Origin: Streptomyces radicis
GTDB lineage: Bacteria; Actinomycetota; Actinomycetes; Streptomycetales; Streptomycetaceae
Length of the DNA stretch: 64,000 nt
Reading direction: 5' to 3'
Assembly: GCF_003626575.1 (NCBI RefSeq)
Contig: NZ_RBDY01000003.1
Location: forward strand, 186,001 to 250,000
The notes beneath the pieces were generated by a model. That model was not told the origin of the DNA. It made no database searches and was given only the letters and a program-made list of their open reading frames with translations. The translations under genes were made by a program, and so were the position numbers. Of the stretch, positions 1-9,521 are shown one piece after another (position 1 is the first letter of the stretch; each line of letters opens with the position of its first letter).

Positions 1-20
1 CCGCCCGGACAGGCGGGCCC

Positions 21-779
21 CTAGGCCCGCATCGGCTTGGTGCCGCGGCCCCAGGACATGCCCCAGCCGTAGAGGCGGTCGATCTCCGACTGGAAGCCGT
101 AGACGTACTTCACCTCGCGCCGCGCGACCAGCTGCCCCTTCTTGTGCTCGATCAACGCGACCGCGCACGAACGGGCGCCAGGCACCGGGTCGTCCAGCCC
201 CACCTCGACGTTCTTGCCGTCGGCCGACACCAGCGTCACCACCACGTCGGCCCGGTCGAACGCCGGGACGCCGCTGTAGATGTAGACGAAGACCAGCAGC
301 CGCTTGAACTCGTCGGCGTGGTCCAGGTTCACGTACAGGCTCTCGCCCGACGCCGTGCCGCCGAACCGGTCGTCGCCGCTCAGGTGGATGTACGGAGGGT
401 CGTTGAAGTCACCGAGCAGGCCGCCGAGGGACTGGACGACGCCCCGCGAGCCGTCGTTCAGCTCGTACAGGCAGGCCAGATCCAGGTCGATCGTGGCCAC
501 GCCCTGCGAATGGCCCTGGATCTCGGCGGGCTTGAAGAGGTCGAGCGGCCGCCGCAGCACCTGGGCGATGCCGCTCGACCGGTTGGCGAAGTCGTTGTTG
601 GGGCGCATCCGCCAGGACAGATCCACGCGCAGCGTCCCGGTGTCCGCGCCCTCGGCGGTCAACGGGGCGGTCGGGGACCGTTTCGTCAGCTCGGTGGCGT
701 AGCTCGAGATGCCGCCCGCCATGTCGAACCTCTGCTTCCGCATGCCGCCTTGCCGCCAGTAGGACCACAGGGACGTCAT
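21..779 (-). CDS. TerD-domain (TerA-like) stress protein
   Basis: A 252-residue soluble protein with no signal peptide. The C-terminal half carries the TerD-family pattern: DLDLACLYELNDG, then SLGGLLGDFNDPPYIHLSGD, then GESLYVNLDHADEFKRLLVF, ending in YGWGMSW. The acidic DGS/GDD loops resemble the calcium-binding loops of TerD proteins. The N-terminal 75 residues are a family-specific extension, so the closest type is TerA or TerF rather than plain TerD. These proteins occur in general stress and tellurite-resistance loci; no reaction is known. The tail at positions 1-16 just past the stop can fold into a short GC hairpin. Upstream lies the DUF475 gene, separated by a hairpin, so this gene probably has its own promoter. 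Family call is firm, role inferred. Confidence 0.8.
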   Translation of the reverse strand: MTSLWSYWRQGGMRKQRFDMAGGISSYATELTKRSPTAPLTAEGADTGTLRVDLSWRMRPNNDFANRSSGIAQVLRRPLDLFKPAEIQGHSQGVATIDLDLACLYELNDGSRGVVQSLGGLLGDFNDPPYIHLSGDDRFGGTASGESLYVNLDHADEFKRLLVFVYIYSGVPAFDRADVVVTLVSADGKNVEVGLDDPVPGARSCAVALIEHKKGQLVARREVKYVYGFQSEIDRLYGWGMSWGRGTKPMRA

Positions 780-814
780 GGACGCCGCCCACCCCTCGAC
801 TCGTCTCCGTCACA

Positions 815-851
815 CCGGTAGCGGGGCGGTCGGTGACCACCCCGCTACCGG
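815..851 (-). terminator. Hairpin terminator after the DUF475 gene
   Basis: A perfect 12-bp inverted repeat, CCGGTAGCGGGG and its complement, with a 13-nt loop. It sits 24 bp past the stop of the DUF475 gene and before the start of the TerD-domain gene. There is no T-run, as is usual for actinomycete terminators. Confidence 0.6.
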
Positions 852-875
852 AAGGCTTCCTCGGATGTCAGCCGC

Positions 876-2021
876 TCACACCCGGCTGCTCTCCTTCTCC
901 GCCCCCGACTCCTCCGCCGCCGCGTCGAGCCGGTTGGCGCGCACCGACGACCAGAACGACAGGCCGATCAGGCACACGCCGAGCAGGCCCGTGATCACCT
1001 CGTTGAGGTGCCAGCGGATGCTGATCAGCAGCAGCAGGGCCAGCGCGCCGATCGCGTAGTGGGCGCCGTGCTCCAGGTACCGGTAGTCGTCGAGGGTGCC
1101 CTGGCGGACCAGGTAGATGGTCAGCGACCGCACATACATCGCGCCGATGCCGAGGCCGAGCGCCATCAGGAAGATCTCGTTGGTGATGGCGAACGCGCCG
1201 ATCACGCCGTCGAACGAGAACGACGCGTCGAGCACCTCGAGGTAGAGGAACAGGAAGAACGCCGCGCGCCCCGCGACCCCGACCGCGGAGACCTCCTTGC
1301 CCTCGGCCGCGGCCTTCTTCTTGGCCTCGGCCTCTTCCTCCTCAAGGCGTTCCTCGTCCTCCTCCAGGCGGTTCTCGAAGAAGTCCGAGAGCCCGCCGAC
1401 CAGGAGATAGACGAGCACGCCCGCGACACCCGAGAGCAGCACCGTGTCCGACTTGTCCGCGTGCAGCCCGCCGTGCTGGTAGGCGCTGGTGGCGATCTGG
1501 GTGGCGGCCACCAGCAGCGCGGCCAGCGCGACGCCGACGGAGAACCCGTTGATCCGGCCCAGGTGGGACAGCGGCTTCTCGATCCACCGCAGCCACATGA
1601 CCTCCCGCTTCTCGAAGATGAAGTTGAGGAAGATCATCAGCAGGAACATGCCACCGAAGGCCGCGATCGACGGGTGGGCGTCGGTGACCAGCTCCTCGTA
1701 GTGGTCGGGGTCGTCGAGGGCAAGCTCGACGGCCTCGATCGGGCCGAGCCCCGCCGTGACGGAGACGATCACCACCGGGAAGATCAGCCGCATGCCGAAG
1801 ACGGCGATGAGAATGCCGATCGTCAGGAAGATCTTCTGCCAGAAGGCGTTCATCCTCTTCAGGACACCGGCGTTGACCACCGCGTTGTCGAAGGAGAGGG
1901 AGATCTCCAGGATGGAGAGGATCAGCACGATCGCGAAGGCTTCCCAGCCCCAGAAGAGGGCGGCGGCGACCAGACCCACGATCGTCACGCCGAACGACCA
2001 GCCGAAAGTTTTCAGAATCAC
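876..2021 (-). CDS. DUF475 / TerC-like integral membrane protein
   Basis: A 381-residue polytopic membrane protein starting at GTG. Hydrophobic segments are seen near residues 7-40, 60-85, 118-135, 158-180, 195-215 and several towards the C-terminus. The acidic pair in LEISLSFDNAVVNAG near the N-terminus and EVLDASFSFDGVIGAF near residue 265 is the repeated TerC-like signature, in which Asp residues within membrane segments are thought to bind or carry metal ions. A charged cytoplasmic loop rich in Glu and Lys lies near residues 218-240. The family is proposed to export metals or to scaffold Ter proteins; its neighbour is a TerD-domain gene, which fits. It lies 136 bp downstream of the peroxiredoxin gene on the same strand. 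Identity of the family is clear; substrate unknown. Confidence 0.85.
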   Translation of the reverse strand: MILKTFGWSFGVTIVGLVAAALFWGWEAFAIVLILSILEISLSFDNAVVNAGVLKRMNAFWQKIFLTIGILIAVFGMRLIFPVVIVSVTAGLGPIEAVELALDDPDHYEELVTDAHPSIAAFGGMFLLMIFLNFIFEKREVMWLRWIEKPLSHLGRINGFSVGVALAALLVAATQIATSAYQHGGLHADKSDTVLLSGVAGVLVYLLVGGLSDFFENRLEEDEERLEEEEAEAKKKAAAEGKEVSAVGVAGRAAFFLFLYLEVLDASFSFDGVIGAFAITNEIFLMALGLGIGAMYVRSLTIYLVRQGTLDDYRYLEHGAHYAIGALALLLLISIRWHLNEVITGLLGVCLIGLSFWSSVRANRLDAAAEESGAEKESSRV

Positions 2022-2157
2022 AAGAAGTCCAGTCTCCGCGCCGGGTGGCGGATGTGCGGGCTGACAAGTCAGATGGCTCGGAATTTCCCCTTGCCACGGT
2101 GCCGGTGCGGCGCGGTGCCGTCGGCGTGGTTGATGATGGAGGAACGGCCGACGCGGG

Positions 2158-2616
2158 TCACAGCGTCCGCAACGCCGTGACGTAATCGTTCAGGTCGCGC
2201 GCGTCGGGCAGACCGTTGACCACTGTCCAGCGGACCACGCCTTCCTTGTCGATGATGAACGTTCCGCGCAGAGCGCAACCCCTCTCCTCGTCGAACACCC
2301 CGTAGGCCCGCGCGATCTCGCCGTGCGGCCAGAAGTCGGAGAGCAGGGGGTAGTCGAGCCCCTCGCGCTCGCCGAACACGCGGAGCGTGAACGGGCTGTC
2401 ACAGGAGACGGCGAGCAGCTGGACGTCGTCGTTGACGAACGTCGGCAGCGCGTCCCGCAGGGCGCACAACTCGCCCGTGCACACTCCGGTGAAGGCGTAG
2501 GGGTAGAAGAGCAGGACGACGCTCCGGCCACCGCGGTAGTCACCGAGCGTGACGGACTGACCGTGCTGATCCCTGAGCTGGAAGTCTGGGGCCTTGGTGC
2601 CGGGCTCGATCGCCAT
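2158..2616 (-). CDS. Peroxiredoxin, AhpE / thiol-specific antioxidant family
   Basis: A 152-residue thioredoxin-fold peroxidase. It reduces hydrogen or organic peroxides in the cytoplasm through the peroxidatic cysteine in FTGVCTGELCALRD. The Pro/Thr/Cys arrangement of the family is present (YPYAFTGVC), and a second cysteine follows six residues later. The end has the usual FIIDKEGVVRWTVVN strand. Length is typical of the mycobacterial AhpE type. In Streptomyces this gene commonly lies beside DUF3052 and aceE, as here. Start is the ATG followed by AIEPGTKAPDF; no longer N-terminus is expected in the family. The electron donor cannot be read from the sequence. Confidence 0.88.
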   Translation of the reverse strand: MAIEPGTKAPDFQLRDQHGQSVTLGDYRGGRSVVLLFYPYAFTGVCTGELCALRDALPTFVNDDVQLLAVSCDSPFTLRVFGEREGLDYPLLSDFWPHGEIARAYGVFDEERGCALRGTFIIDKEGVVRWTVVNGLPDARDLNDYVTALRTL

Positions 2617-2741
2617 GGACGGGTGATCCGATTTCCTGTCGTAGGTGAAGTGACGCGGCCCAGCCTACGACGAGGCCCCTGGCGGCTGATGTGCCCCCAG
2701 GGACCTGTGCGCATCCACACGCGGCGGCGATGCGGCGGTCG

Positions 2742-3176
2742 TTACTTCTTGCCCGCCGCCTTGGGCGTCACCAGGCGGCTGCCTGACCAGTCCTTGCCCG
2801 CGCTGACGCTGCTCGTCTGGGCCAGGCCCGCGGTCTGCGCCGCCTCACCGATCTCGCTCGGCTCGACATAGCCGTCGCGCCCGGTCTTCGGGGTCAGCAG
2901 CCAGACCGGCGCCCCCGGATCGATCATCGTGGTGGCATCCACCAGCGCGTCGGTGAGGTCGCCGTCGTCCTCGCGGAACCACAGCACCACCGCGTCGGCC
3001 ACGTCGTCGTAGCCCTCGTCGACGAGATCCTGGCCCGTGATGGCCTCGATGCCCTCGCGGAGTTCCTGCTCGGCGTCGTCGTCGTAGCCGAGCTCCTGGA
3101 CCACCTGTCCGGGCTGGAAACCCAGCCGAGCGGCGGGATTGGTCCGCTCCTCCGCGTGGTCCGCGGTCGCGCTCAC
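2742..3176 (-). CDS. DUF3052 family protein
   Basis: A 144-residue acidic soluble protein conserved across Streptomyces next to aceE. Start is taken as GTG at 3176 because AGGAG lies at the right distance and the conserved segment AARLGFQPGQVVQELGYDDD follows soon after. Reading frames extending further upstream lack a ribosome-binding site. The middle contains GYDDVADAVVLWFREDDGDL and PVWLLTPKTGRDGYVEPSEI, the usual conserved blocks. No catalytic motif is visible and no function is established. It is divergent from aceE across a 376-bp region, so shared control is possible but unproven. Confidence 0.85.
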   Translation of the reverse strand: MSATADHAEERTNPAARLGFQPGQVVQELGYDDDAEQELREGIEAITGQDLVDEGYDDVADAVVLWFREDDGDLTDALVDATTMIDPGAPVWLLTPKTGRDGYVEPSEIGEAAQTAGLAQTSSVSAGKDWSGSRLVTPKAAGKK

Positions 3177-3552
3177 GGATTGCTCCTGTCCTGTGTCGGA
3201 AAGCATTCGGTAGGTACGAAGAGACCCGCGCGTGCGCGGGGCTTGGCCGTAGTCCACACGGGCGGGGCGGATCGCGCAAGTACCCGACGGCCGAGCCCGC
3301 CCAAACGTTGACGTCTTGGCCCACGGCGAAACGCGTCGACGACCCCCCGCGCGAGCGAACGGGCGTTCGTCGGGCGTCCACCGTGGGCGTAGGCTGGCAG
3401 GTCGGCCAGGACGTGAGGAGCCCCCCGCCGGAGCCGCCGGGGAGGGGGCGGCGATGATTACCGCACAGTAGAGATGACGTTTCGCCGTCAGCGGTAGACG
3501 ATGGAGGCGGCGCGACACAAGCAGAGCAGACAACTCACAGTGAAGGAACAGC
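3177..3552. promoter_or_regulatory. Divergent intergenic region between DUF3052 and aceE
   Basis: 376 bp without a gene. It must hold the promoters of the DUF3052 gene (leftward) and aceE (rightward). AGGAG lies before the DUF3052 start and GAAGGA 6-10 bp before the aceE GTG. No promoter with both good -35 and -10 boxes stands out, and no strong inverted repeat was found. Confidence 0.4.
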
Positions 3553-6285
3553 GTGGCTTCCGGATCAGATCGCAACCCGATCATCATTGGCGGCCTTCCC
3601 AGCCAGGTCCCGGATTTCGATCCTGAGGAGACCCAGGAGTGGCTTGACTCGCTCGACGCCGCCGTCGACGAGCGAGGCCGGGAACGGGCCCGCTATCTCA
3701 TGCTCCGCCTGATCGAGCGCGCCCGAGAGAAGCGGGTGGCCGTGCCCGAGATGCGCAGCACGGACTACGTCAACACCATCGCGACCAAGGACGAGCCGTT
3801 CTTCCCCGGCGACGAGGAGGTCGAGCGAAGGATCCTCAACGCGACCCGCTGGAACGCGGCGGTCATGGTCTCCCGCGCCCAGCGCCCCGGCATCGGGGTC
3901 GGCGGGCACATCGCGACCTTCGGCTCGTCGGCGTCGCTCTACGACGTCGGGTTCAACCACTTCTTCCGCGGCAAGGACGGCGGCGACGGCGGCGACCAGG
4001 TGTACTTCCAGGGGCACGCCTCCCCGGGGATCTACGCCCGCGCCTTCCTGCTCGACCGGTTCTCCGAGGAGCACCTCGACGCGTTCCGCCAGGAGCGCTC
4101 GAAGGAGCCGCACGGCCTCTCCAGCTATCCGCACCCGCGGATGATGCCGAGCTTCTGGGAGTTCCCGACCGTCTCGATGGGCCTCGGCCCCATCAGCGCC
4201 ATCTACCAGGCCAGGATGAACCGCTACATGCAGGCGCGGGGCATCGCGGACACCTCGAAGTCGCACGTGTGGGCGTTCCTCGGCGACGGCGAGATGGACG
4301 AGCCCGAGTCGCTCGGCCAGCTGTCCCTGGCCGCGCGCGAGGGCCTGGACAACCTCACGTTCGTCGTCAACTGCAACCTCCAGCGGCTCGACGGCCCGGT
4401 GCGCGGCAACGGCAAGATCATCCAGGAGCTGGAGTCGGTCTTCCGCGGCGCCGGGTGGAACGTGATCAAGCTGATCTGGGACCGCACCTGGGACCCGCTG
4501 CTCGCGCAGGACCGCGACGGCGTGCTGGTCAACAAGCTCAACACCACGCCGGACGGCCAGTTCCAGACGTACGCCACCGAGACTGGCGCGTACATCCGCG
4601 ACCACTTCTTCGGCGGCGACCAGCGGCTGCGCGCCATGGTCGAGCCGATGTCGGACGAGCAGATCCTGCACCTGGGCCGCGGCGGCCACGACCACCGCAA
4701 GGTGTACGCGGCGTACAAGGCGGCCGTCGAGCACCAGGGCCAGCCGACGGTGATCCTGGCGCAGACGATCAAGGGCTGGATGCTGGGCCCGAGCTTCGAG
4801 GGCCGCAACGCGACCCACCAGATGAAGAAGCTCACCGTGGCCGACCTCAAGGGCTTCCGCGACCGGCTGCACCTGCCGATCCCGGACAGCGAGCTGGAGT
4901 CGGGCCTGCCGCCGTACTACCACCCGGGGCGGGACTCCGAGGAGATCCAGTACATGCACGACCGCAGGCGCGAGCTCGACGGCTACGTGCCCACGCGCGT
5001 CAACCGTTCCAAGCCGCTGGTGCTGCCGGGCGACAAGGCGTACGCGGCGGTGCGCAAGGGCTCGGGGCAGCAGCAGGTCGCCACGACGATGGCGTTCGTG
5101 CGGCTGCTCAAGGACCTCATGCGGGACAAGGAGATCGGCAAGCGGTTCGTGCCGATCGCGCCCGACGAGTACCGCACGTTCGGCATGGACTCGCTGTTCC
5201 CCTCGGCGAAGATCTACAACCCCCTGGGGCAGACCTACGAGTCGGTGGACCGCGAGCTGCTGCTCTCCTACAAGGAGTCGCCCTCGGGCCAGATGCTGCA
5301 CGACGGCATCACCGAGGCGGGCTGTACGGCCTCGCTGATCGCGGCGGGCTCGGCGTACGCGACGCACGGCGAGCCGCTCATCCCGGTGTACGTCTTCTAC
5401 TCGATGTTCGGTTTCCAGCGGACCGGCGACCAGTTCTGGCAGATGGGCGACCAGCTCGCCCGCGGTTTCGTCCTGGGCGCGACCGCGGGGCGCACGACCC
5501 TGACCGGTGAGGGCACGCAGCACGCCGACGGGCACTCCCAGCTGCTGGCCTCGACCAACCCCGCCTGTGTCGCGTACGACCCGGCGTTCGGCTTCGAGAT
5601 CGCGCACATCGTCAGGGACGGCCTGCGCCGGATGTACGGCGAGAACGCCGAGGACGTCTTCTACTACCTCACCGTCTACAACGAGCCGATCACGCAGCCC
5701 GCCGAGCCGGACGGCGTGGACGTCGACGGCATCCTCAAGGGCCTCCACCGGTACCGGGAGGGGACGGCGGGCAGCGTTCCCGCGCAGATCCTCGCCTCGG
5801 GTGTGGCCGTGCCATGGGCGCTCGAGGCCCAGCGGATCCTGGCGGAGGAGTGGAACGTCAGGGCCGACGTCTGGTCCGCCACGTCGTGGAACGAGCTGCG
5901 GCGCGAGGCCGTGGACGTCGAGCGGCACAACCTCCTGCACCCGGAGGAGGAGCAGCGCGTCCCGTATGTGACGCGTGCGCTCACCGGCGCCCAGGGACCG
6001 TTCGTGGCCGTTTCCGACTGGATGCGTTCGGTGCCCGACCAGATCGCTCGCTGGGTGCCCGGCACGTACCAGTCGCTCGGCGGCGACGGGTTCGGCTTCG
6101 CCGACACCCGCGGCGCGGCGCGGCGCTTCTTCCACATCGACGCGCCCTCGATCGTGCTGGCCGTGCTGACCGAGCTGGCCAGGGACGGCAAGATCGACCG
6201 CTCGGTGCTCAAGCAGGCGATCGACCGCTACCAGCTGCTCGACGTGGCGGCGGCCGACCCGGGCCCCGCGGGCGGCGACGCGTAA
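3553..6285 (+). CDS. aceE: Pyruvate dehydrogenase E1 component, homodimeric type
   Basis: A 910-residue thiamine diphosphate enzyme that decarboxylates pyruvate and passes the acetyl group to the lipoyl domain of E2, feeding acetyl-CoA to the TCA cycle and fatty acid synthesis. The ThDP/magnesium motif begins with [10 protein letters not shown] at residue 244 and ends near [12 protein letters not shown]. The transketolase-like pyrimidine domain ([14 protein letters not shown]) lies near residue 540, and the C-terminal domain includes [19 protein letters not shown]. Length equals the actinobacterial and enterobacterial AceE. Start is GTG behind GAAGGA. E2 and E3 genes are not in the window, which is normal for Streptomyces. 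A hairpin follows the stop. Confidence 0.97.
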   Translation: MASGSDRNPIIIGGLPSQVPDFDPEETQEWLDSLDAAVDERGRERARYLMLRLIERAREKRVAVPEMRSTDYVNTIATKDEPFFPGDEEVERRILNATRWNAAVMVSRAQRPGIGVGGHIATFGSSASLYDVGFNHFFRGKDGGDGGDQVYFQGHASPGIYARAFLLDRFSEEHLDAFRQERSKEPHGLSSYPHPRMMPSFWEFPTVSMGLGPISAIYQARMNRYMQARGIADTSKSHVWAFLGDGEMDEPESLGQLSLAAREGLDNLTFVVNCNLQRLDGPVRGNGKIIQELESVFRGAGWNVIKLIWDRTWDPLLAQDRDGVLVNKLNTTPDGQFQTYATETGAYIRDHFFGGDQRLRAMVEPMSDEQILHLGRGGHDHRKVYAAYKAAVEHQGQPTVILAQTIKGWMLGPSFEGRNATHQMKKLTVADLKGFRDRLHLPIPDSELESGLPPYYHPGRDSEEIQYMHDRRRELDGYVPTRVNRSKPLVLPGDKAYAAVRKGSGQQQVATTMAFVRLLKDLMRDKEIGKRFVPIAPDEYRTFGMDSLFPSAKIYNPLGQTYESVDRELLLSYKESPSGQMLHDGITEAGCTASLIAAGSAYATHGEPLIPVYVFYSMFGFQRTGDQFWQMGDQLARGFVLGATAGRTTLTGEGTQHADGHSQLLASTNPACVAYDPAFGFEIAHIVRDGLRRMYGENAEDVFYYLTVYNEPITQPAEPDGVDVDGILKGLHRYREGTAGSVPAQILASGVAVPWALEAQRILAEEWNVRADVWSATSWNELRREAVDVERHNLLHPEEEQRVPYVTRALTGAQGPFVAVSDWMRSVPDQIARWVPGTYQSLGGDGFGFADTRGAARRFFHIDAPSIVLAVLTELARDGKIDRSVLKQAIDRYQLLDVAAADPGPAGGDA

Positions 6286-6311
6286 CACGCCCCGCCGGGG
6301 GCACGATCCCG

Positions 6312-6349
6312 CGGCCCGCGCCTCCCCTTCGACCGGGGGGCGCGGGCCG
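6312..6349 (+). terminator. aceE terminator hairpin
   Basis: An 11-bp GC stem (CGGCCCGCGCC and complement), extended by a C/G run around a short loop. It begins 27 bp after the aceE stop. No T-run follows. Confidence 0.7.
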
Positions 6350-6437
6350 TTCGCCGTGCGCGGAGGGGCGCGCGTGCGGCGCGCGTCCTGGACCCGCTTG
6401 TCGGCTCGCGCGCGCGACCTCCTAAGATGCGGCAACA

Positions 6438-7646
6438 GTGTCGAAAGTCCGTATCGCCCCGTCCACCGCCCATCGCGTCCCGTTGCCGCTCGCGGTGGTG
6501 CTCGTCGTGCTGGCGACCGCGGGCTGGATCGCGCGGGGCGCGGAGGCCGCCCCCGACGCGTACGAGATCCAACTCGACGCCTGGGCGCGGGGGTCGATCG
6601 CGGGCGAGCCGCTGCCCGACGCGGACGACGCGCCGCCCACGCGGGTCGCGGCGTTCTTCGACGGGCTCACCGAGCGGCAGCGCCACCGCCTCGCCCACCG
6701 CTACCCCCTGGTCGTCGGCAACCTGCCGGGCGCCCCGCCGCCCCTGCGCTACGAGGCCAACCGCACGTCGCTCGCGAGGGCGCGGGACAGCGAGCGCCGC
6801 CGCTCGTTCGACGAGCGCCTCTCCCCCGCCGGGCAGCGCACGGCCGGGCGGCGCGCGAACCGTTTCGCCTCGATGCTGGACGAGGGGCGGCAGTTCCTGT
6901 CGTTCGACCCGACGGGGCGGGGGCGGGCGGCCGAGGTCCTCGGCGATCTCGAGACCGCGGAGCGGATCTCGGTGGTGGTGCCGGGCGCGGACACCCAGCT
7001 GCTGACGTTCGAGAGGACCCGGCAGAAGTACCACGCGCCCTCGGGCATGGCCGAGGCGCTGCACGCGCGCGAGCGCGAACTCGCGCCCGGCGTGCGGACG
7101 GCCGTGATCGCCTGGGCCGACTACGACACCCCCTCCGCGCACTCCATGTCCGCCGCCACGACCGAGTTGGCGGCCGACGGCGCCGAACGGCTCGTGACCA
7201 CCGTGGACGCGCTCCCCGGGCGCGCGCCCGTGGCGCTTTTCTGCCACTCCTACGGCTCGGTGGTGTGCGGCCTGGCCGCCGAGGAACTGCCGCGGCGCGT
7301 CAGCGACATCGCCGTGGCGGGCAGCCCCGGCATGCGCGCGGGGAGCGCGTCGGGGCTCGGCACCGACGCGCGCGTGTGGGCGATGCGCTCGCCCGACGAC
7401 TGGATCGGACGCGTCCCCCACCTGGCCATCGGCCCGCTGGGGCACGGCAGCGACCCGGCGAGCCCGTCGTTCGGCGCCCGGCTGCTGGCGACCGGCAACG
7501 CCCGTGGCCACAGCGGGTACTTCGAGCCAGGGACCATGAGCCTGGGGAACCTGGCGAGGATCGGCGCGGGCGCGGTCGGCGCCGTCACCTGCGCCCCCGA
7601 GGCCCCCTCGTGCCGGGCGGAACGGGACGGCGCGGAGATCAGATGA
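6438..7646 (+). CDS. Secreted/anchored alpha/beta-hydrolase, DUF1023 type
   Basis: 402 residues. The N-terminus has a basic start and one hydrophobic segment (about residues 16-35), so the protein is exported or anchored outside. The hydrolase core has the nucleophile elbow CHSYGSVVCG with Ser271, a nearby ADYDTPS strand, and a likely catalytic His358 in ARGHSGYF. This is the DUF1023 pattern, common in Streptomyces as putative lipases or esterases; substrate unknown. Start is GTG at 6438, preceded by TAAGAT 9 nt away and no ribosome-binding site, so the mRNA may have little or no leader. The following gene starts 60 bp later with its own -10-like box. Confidence 0.82.
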   Translation: MSKVRIAPSTAHRVPLPLAVVLVVLATAGWIARGAEAAPDAYEIQLDAWARGSIAGEPLPDADDAPPTRVAAFFDGLTERQRHRLAHRYPLVVGNLPGAPPPLRYEANRTSLARARDSERRRSFDERLSPAGQRTAGRRANRFASMLDEGRQFLSFDPTGRGRAAEVLGDLETAERISVVVPGADTQLLTFERTRQKYHAPSGMAEALHARERELAPGVRTAVIAWADYDTPSAHSMSAATTELAADGAERLVTTVDALPGRAPVALFCHSYGSVVCGLAAEELPRRVSDIAVAGSPGMRAGSASGLGTDARVWAMRSPDDWIGRVPHLAIGPLGHGSDPASPSFGARLLATGNARGHSGYFEPGTMSLGNLARIGAGAVGAVTCAPEAPSCRAERDGAEIR

Positions 7647-7706
7647 CAGGAACACACCCATCCGGGGGAAGCCTCTTCGTCAGTCCCGGCGCTTACGATG
7701 ACCCGC

Positions 7707-8573
7707 ATGGGTGATGTGCTGGCCGGAATCCACTCCAGGTGGGAGTTCGACACCGACTCCGTGCTCATCCGCTTCGAACGGGGGATACGCACGCCGAAGC
7801 TTTTCCAGATCCTGGGGGAGCGCCGTATTCCCTACGAGGCGCTGAGCTCGATCGACCTCGTCCCGGGGACGCGCAAGGGCACCGTCGTGCTGCACGCCGT
7901 GCCGCGCCCCGGCGCCGACCCCCTGCTCGACGCCGCCGCGGGCCAGCTGCGCCAGGCGGCCGACCCGTACCGGCTCGTCCTCCCCGCCGAGCGCGAGACG
8001 CTCGCCGACTACTACGCCACCGAGCTGCGCATGGCGCTCGGGCCGCAGGCCGACCGGGACGCGGACGAGTACCTGGTGGCGGCCCCGACGGCGCCGCTCC
8101 AGTTCAAGGCGTTCGACGGGAAGGTGTCGTTCGACGGCAAGGTGGTGACGTTCCGCTGGTTCTGGACGGGCGCCTCGTCCGCCAAGTGGAAGGCGGGCGA
8201 CCAGTCCTTCCCCGTGAGCGAGCTCGCGGACGTGGAGTGGCGCTCGCCCGAGATATCGGGCGGCCATCTGCGCCTGCGGCGCCGGGGCCCCGACGGCAAC
8301 CCCGAGGAGCACGAGGGCCCGGCGGACCAGGACCCGGCGTCGGTGGTGTTCGGGCTCGGGTACGGCCTGGTGCACGAGTCGCTGCCGCTCGCGGCCGCGG
8401 TGCTCGAGGCGGTGCGCGCGGCGGAGCCCGCGACCGGCTCCCGCATCGGCCACCGGGCGAACCCCGCGGACATCGCCAACCGCATCCGCCACCTCGGCGA
8501 GCTGCACGACGCGGGGCTGCTGACGGACGAGGAGTTCACGGCGAAGAAGTCGGAGCTGCTCGCGGAGTTGTGA
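7707..8573 (+). CDS. DUF4429 domain protein
   Basis: A 288-residue soluble protein. Two lobes share a pleckstrin-like DUF4429 repeat: GIHSRWEFDTDSVLIRFERG at the start and APLQFKAFDGKVSFDGKVV near residue 130. A C-terminal SHOCT-like short helix pair ends the protein (LGELHDAGLLTDEEFTAKK), a segment often found in oligomerising or membrane-associated proteins. Start is set at ATG 7707 (MGDVLAG) rather than the upstream ATG at 7698, because TACGAT at 7694-7699 would place the transcript start at this codon and no ribosome-binding site is seen. Function unknown. Confidence 0.8.
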   Translation: MGDVLAGIHSRWEFDTDSVLIRFERGIRTPKLFQILGERRIPYEALSSIDLVPGTRKGTVVLHAVPRPGADPLLDAAAGQLRQAADPYRLVLPAERETLADYYATELRMALGPQADRDADEYLVAAPTAPLQFKAFDGKVSFDGKVVTFRWFWTGASSAKWKAGDQSFPVSELADVEWRSPEISGGHLRLRRRGPDGNPEEHEGPADQDPASVVFGLGYGLVHESLPLAAAVLEAVRAAEPATGSRIGHRANPADIANRIRHLGELHDAGLLTDEEFTAKKSELLAEL

Positions 8574-9521
8574 GCGCGGGCAACACGCGTAGCGTGATGG
8601 CCTGCGGCCCGCTCAGCAGCGAAACCCGCACGTGGGCCCGCGGGCTTGCCCGCGCGGCGAGTGGGGCGGCCCCCTGCGCCCCACACAGCAACGAAACCCG
8701 CACGTGGATACGGCGCCACGCGCCTGCGGCCCGCGGCCCGCTCAGCAGCGCAACCCGCACGTGGACCCTGACTGCTCTGCCCACGCGGCGGATGGTGGGG
8801 CCGAACGACCCGGCCCCCCCGCCCACGCGGCATGGCCCACGGCCTACCCGGCAGCACCAGCCGCCCGCCCGGCGGCGGGGGACGCCGGGCCCGCGGCCCG
8901 CTCGGCAGCAGCTTCGCGCTGGCGGGTGTCCTCGCGGCGCAGTCGCACCCCTGAGGCGGGATCCAGCGAACGTCCGCTGTGCCCCGTGCACTCCATGGCC
9001 TGCGCTGCCCGGACGCCGAAGCGCGGAGCGCGGCCCCGATGAGCTGATGGAGCGGGCCGTCTGCGCACACTGTGTGTTGAACAGAACGTGCCCCGTTTCA
9101 GAAGAGACCCCGACCCCGCGTAAGCGGGGCATAAGCCCCAGCGGGGCCCGCTGAACGAGGCGCAACCCCGGCCCCGCACCGGCCCGCCACCTCAGCTCAA
9201 CGTGCGCGCGGTGAACGACGAGAGCGGCGGCCAGGGCAGGCCCGAAGGGTGCGCGCCACCGCAACCGACCACCGGCACAACGGCCGCCAACGAGGGACGC
9301 GGCCGCGCCCGTTCGGCGAACGGCCCCAGCCCACAACGAGACCGACCGGTGACCGAGACGGCCGCACACCCGACACCCCTCCCCCGTAGGTGCCAGCTTT
9401 GACCCGCACCCACCGCGCAAGCAGTGGTCGGCCGACGGCGAACGGGAGGACGTCCAGCCCGTAGCCGCCCCACAAAAGCACCGCACCCCGTCGCGGACCA
9501 CCCCCTTCGCCCGGCCGGGGA
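8574..9521. other. Gene-free, repeat-containing intergenic region
   Basis: About 950 bp between the DUF4429 gene and the aldo/keto reductase. Open frames here have erratic Arg/Pro-rich composition and no ribosome-binding sites or recognisable domains, so none is called. It contains three copies of a GAAACCCGCACGTGG-type repeat (8611-8764), a GTGGGGCG...CGCCCCAC hairpin (8661-8684), and two tandem small hairpins (CCCCGC/GCGGGG at 9114-9129; GCCCC/GGGGC at 9135-9147). GCCTGCGGCC-like words recur, as in the second repeat region near 20 kb. Confidence 0.6.
8611..8764. repeat. Three dispersed copies of a roughly 20-bp repeat
   Basis: Copies at 8611-8635, 8684-8707 and 8741-8764 share the core CAGC(A)RCGAAACCCGCACGTGG; the third has CAACCC in place of GAAACCC. 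Spacers are 48 and 33 bp and unrelated to each other, so this is not a CRISPR array. Confidence 0.65.

Noticed and set aside
1008..2180. 390-residue plus-strand frame opposite the DUF475 gene
   Set aside because: Gln/Asp/Arg-rich reverse image of a membrane protein; no ribosome-binding site.
3565..6435. 956-residue open frame on the minus strand opposite aceE
   Set aside because: Exact shadow of aceE; composition rich in Arg/Val/Leu/Gln without any domain. Long antisense frames are expected from high-GC codon bias.
8611..8764. CRISPR-like spaced repeats
   Set aside because: Only three diverged copies, spacers of unequal length, and no cas genes.
8632..9042. 136-residue plus-strand frame in the gene-free region
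   Set aside because: No ribosome-binding site, no recognisable fold, and composition shifts along its length.
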